This document shows positions 61,356-64,000 of a stretch of 64,000 nt of DNA, piece after piece. A model generated the notes under the pieces. The model did not search any database, was not told where the DNA came from, and saw nothing but the letters and a program-made list of their open reading frames with translations. The position numbers were made by a program, and so were the translations under genes. Source of the stretch: Aquanectria penicillioides. Its lineage: Eukaryota > Ascomycota > Sordariomycetes > Hypocreales > Nectriaceae. Each line of letters begins with the position of its first letter. Position 1 is the first letter of the stretch. The stretch is from NCBI GenBank assembly GCA_003415625.1, contig PYIU01000007.1, forward strand, positions 1,178,001 to 1,242,000, written 5' to 3'.

Positions 61356-63305
61356 CGAGTTGAGTTAGGTTGGATTGAGCTAAGTTGAATTGGTAGCAGC
61401 GCTGAGTCGATCGATCCCAGGCGTCGCGGTGCAAGCACACCGTTGCAATGGCGCCCGTGAGAATGCTACGATGGCTCACTGGTGCAAAGTTTCTAAATTT
61501 GAGTTTGGAAATGGCAAAACGACAAGTCCGGTCGGTGTCGGGTCGATTACGGTCGACTATCATGTGAATGAAGCACCAATTGCACAGTCTGACAGACCTG
61601 GCCACAGTCCCCAACCTAGACTTGGAAGTGAGATTCGGTGTAGTTTTGCCATTGGCGAGGGACTGGGTGCGCGGGTGCGCAGCTGCGCATACTCTCACTT
61701 GTGCGGTCTTGTCACATGAGTTCAACTTGAGGAAATGATCACTGACACATCAGATGTCTGATCTGCGTCCAGGTAAGATTCGCAAACATTGTAACCCACT
61801 GGCTTTCGACGTCAGGATCTTGAATGAGCATCATTGCAGATCCATCGCCCAAATCGTTTCCCTCCTCTACGAGATATCGATCCCAGAATAAGCCCTAGGG
61901 CTTGCGATCCTACCTCAAAGGATCCCCTGCTGCGAAGTCCATGGTACGAATGCACGTGAAATACCCACGTCAGCTACCCTGTAGTTATCGCGTCTAAAAT
62001 GCGAGATGACGATGTAAAGTCCTCTGCCTACGACGAGTGTGACGGCTGGGGTACTGGTACCGTCGAGTACTTTCGGGTGGTCACTTGAGTTAGGGGACTC
62101 GTTCTAGTAAATTTCCACTAGAATTACCCCGGGCTTTGATGTCCAGAGGAGGGTGGTCAGAAGGGACGGGGCCAGAGTTGTTGACTGGTTGGGAGGTTGA
62201 AAGAAGGCAAACCGGATATGCGCCGGCAGATACAACCCACACACTGCACACCGATACTCGATGATTTAGTTTTTTTTCTTCTTGTTTCTTGCTGGTTTCC
62301 TTTGCCAACTCAGACTCGGCCATCTGGAAAAGCAAGCTCCTTAGAGGAGTCACACATGGCCCATGGCCCATACCGACTCCTCACCACAGGGTCTCACAGC
62401 GGAGGAATCCAGCCATTCATCACGTTGTGGCTCTTGCTAGATCATGTACGCTGCTATGCACTTGTCATCCAACTACGGCAGAGCGCCGAGCCCAACGCAC
62501 AGCACAGCTGCAGTCCCCACGCGGAAAGAGTCATAGTCCCAGGGACGACGACTCTGATAAGCCAGGGTTTGGAGGGGCCGATCACCAATCCCACTTGTTG
62601 CAACGGACAGGCGGTGGTGCCCTTGGTGGCTATTCCTGGTAAATTTTTTTCTTGTTTTCTTCTGCTCTTTTTGTCTCGGCATGCGATACCGTGTGTGTGG
62701 GAGGAGGAGAGGGCAAATAATAACAGCAAGCGAGGAGCATTGCTGCCCAAGCGCAGGCGCAAGAGGCGAACTCGGTGAGTCGGTGATGTCCCTTGTACTA
62801 TGTATGTAACCCCTCCCCGGTCTGGCTCTGGCGGACGCTACTACACATAAATGGACACTGGATGGATCCCTACGAGGGGGCTGCCGGCGCTTCGAGTTTT
62901 TTTTGTTTATTTCTTTTTATTTGACAGCTGCCATAAGGGTTTGTGTGCTGGTTGTTAAATTTGTTTATTGACATGAGGGCCATGAGGATCCAATTATTCC
63001 CTGCAAGCTCTTCTTGTCCTCCACTCGTTTGTGCCGAATTTTTTTCCTGCTGCATTTTGGCGGTGGCGGTGGCCCGTTGCGCTGGGACCAGACATCCCAA
63101 TCCACCCACTGACATGCGTGCGTTTGTTTGTGTTGGGCTAACAGGTGAGACTTTCGGTTATTAGTAGAACAGAGCCATCAACGTGGACGATCGAGGGTCG
63201 ACGCCGTGGCCAGGCTGGGAGCGGGCCGGTCCACGATTAGTTTCGCGACCCAAGTCGAATGCGGTCAAGCAGAGTGTGAGTAATAGACGGGACAATGCGA
63301 GGAGG

Positions 63306-64000
63306 AGTATAAAAGACGGAGCCATTGCCGCGTGCTGCGGAGAATTTCTGTCTTCGTTCGGTATTTGGTATTTAGTTCCATTGCGGAGAATCCGGATTAA
63401 ACACTTCCAAGGGCTTTCCTAGGCTTGCCCGCTTTGGTTCCCATCTATTAAGTCGGGGGCATTGTTATTTACTTCTTGCATATAGTGCCTAATCTCCCTT
63501 TCAACCTTAGATTCGGAGATATACGTCGAAGGATCTGGTCTCATCCCCCTGTCTCACCTCACCTTTCACCCCAGATCGCAACACCTCGCCGTACCCAAGC
63601 ACACCATATTAGTTTACCAACCTCATTAGAACAGAGCATCCTACCTGTCCCCGCATAGACGGACGAATATTAAACAAACAAATATTCCTACAGACAGACA
63701 GAGAAAGAGTCGCCCACCCTCAAGTTGGTCGAGTGTCAGGTCTTGTTGTTCTCTTCGCAATAATCTATCTGCCCGCACTTCGAAAAGCTACTTGTCGATC
63801 TGAGACTTTCGAAGCCTCTCTAGATCTAAAGCCGTGGGGGTCACCGACTCGTGTCTCAGCTTTTCCTCGACACAGCCATCTTGGGAGAATCAATTCCTAG
63901 TCCCAATCCTTGCACGCGTCTCTCCTCAGCTCACGTGTGCTCTCCCGTCTCCTCGCCTTGTTCTACCTCTGATCTCTCTGTGCCATCCTGTCTCACGTGG
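63306..64000 (+). promoter_or_regulatory. Core promoter and leader of a gene beyond the right edge
   Basis: GTATAAAAG at 63308-63316 is the best TATA box in the window. It is followed by several hundred bases rich in C/T and CA with few G runs, typical of a fungal 5' leader. No good coding start is seen before the window ends, so the gene presumably starts further right. Confidence 0.45.

Larger units (their letters stand above)
60330..64000. other. Right-hand gene-free flank
   Basis: No conserved protein was recognised. It contains the AT-rich island (60979-61355), a T run near 62268-62280 and, from 63300 on, promoter-like sequence leading out of the window. Left of the island, GATCGCA-GCGG-TGCGATC (60944-60961) forms a 7-bp-stem hairpin. 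Confidence 0.5.

Noticed and set aside
62090..62778. Overlapping open frames near 62.2-62.8 kb
   Set aside because: TTG or GTG starts and translated T runs; no conserved motif on either strand.

Overview
This window is nuclear DNA from a filamentous ascomycete, most likely a sordariomycete (Hypocreales-like). The evidence is short spliceosomal introns of about 50-120 nt with CTRAC-type branch sites, one Zn2Cys6 transcription factor, long GC-rich intergenic tracts with a recurring TACCTA/GGTACC motif, and an AT-rich island that looks RIP-mutated. The species call is a guess. No prokaryotic, viral, CRISPR or toxin locus was seen, and no previously undescribed multi-gene system was found: the window is mostly housekeeping genes in a gene-poor background.

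Layout. 2.2-7.4 kb: dgk1 (CTP-dependent diacylglycerol kinase, minus) and spb4 (DEAD-box 60S assembly helicase, plus) are divergent, with three CACGTG sites before spb4. 12.3-13.8 kb: a Zn2Cys6 regulator. 14.47-14.65 kb: a 173-bp inverted-repeat element (MITE-like, TA duplication). 15.5-19.35 kb: the nine-exon exportin crm1 (minus). 21.2-24.7 kb: agx1 (alanine-glyoxylate aminotransferase) and an alpha/beta hydrolase, both minus. 26.2-32.0 kb: PRMT5/skb1 (minus) and prp43/DHX15 (plus) are head to head and share a 724-bp intergenic region. 32-43 kb: gene-poor, holding one small spliced gene for a Cys/Trp-rich 113-aa protein that no single reading frame reveals. 43.0-44.7 kb: a secreted, probably GPI-anchored App1-like (DUF2183) protein. 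45-47 kb: possible gene debris. 47.3-50.1 kb: Rtp1/TANGO6 HEAT-repeat protein. 50-56 kb: gene-poor. 56.3-57.5 kb: a Ser/Thr-rich secreted protein. 58.3-60.3 kb: a CENP-Q/Fta7 kinetochore protein with nine AT-hook-like motifs. 61.0-61.4 kb: the AT-rich island. The right edge holds a TATA box and pyrimidine-rich leader that probably belong to a gene starting outside the window.

How the genes relate. Most act in the nucleus: rRNA processing (Spb4, Prp43), spliceosome function (Prp43, PRMT5), nuclear transport (Crm1, Rtp1) and kinetochores (CENP-Q). There is no sign of a secondary-metabolite or other functional cluster.

Main caution. Four strongly conserved genes between 18.8 and 31.9 kb (crm1, agx1, PRMT5, prp43) together need six single-base additions to read through, each in or beside a short C or G run. 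Consensus deletion errors are much the simplest explanation. Genes outside this stretch read cleanly. Exon coordinates are from reading the sequence by eye and checking phase.
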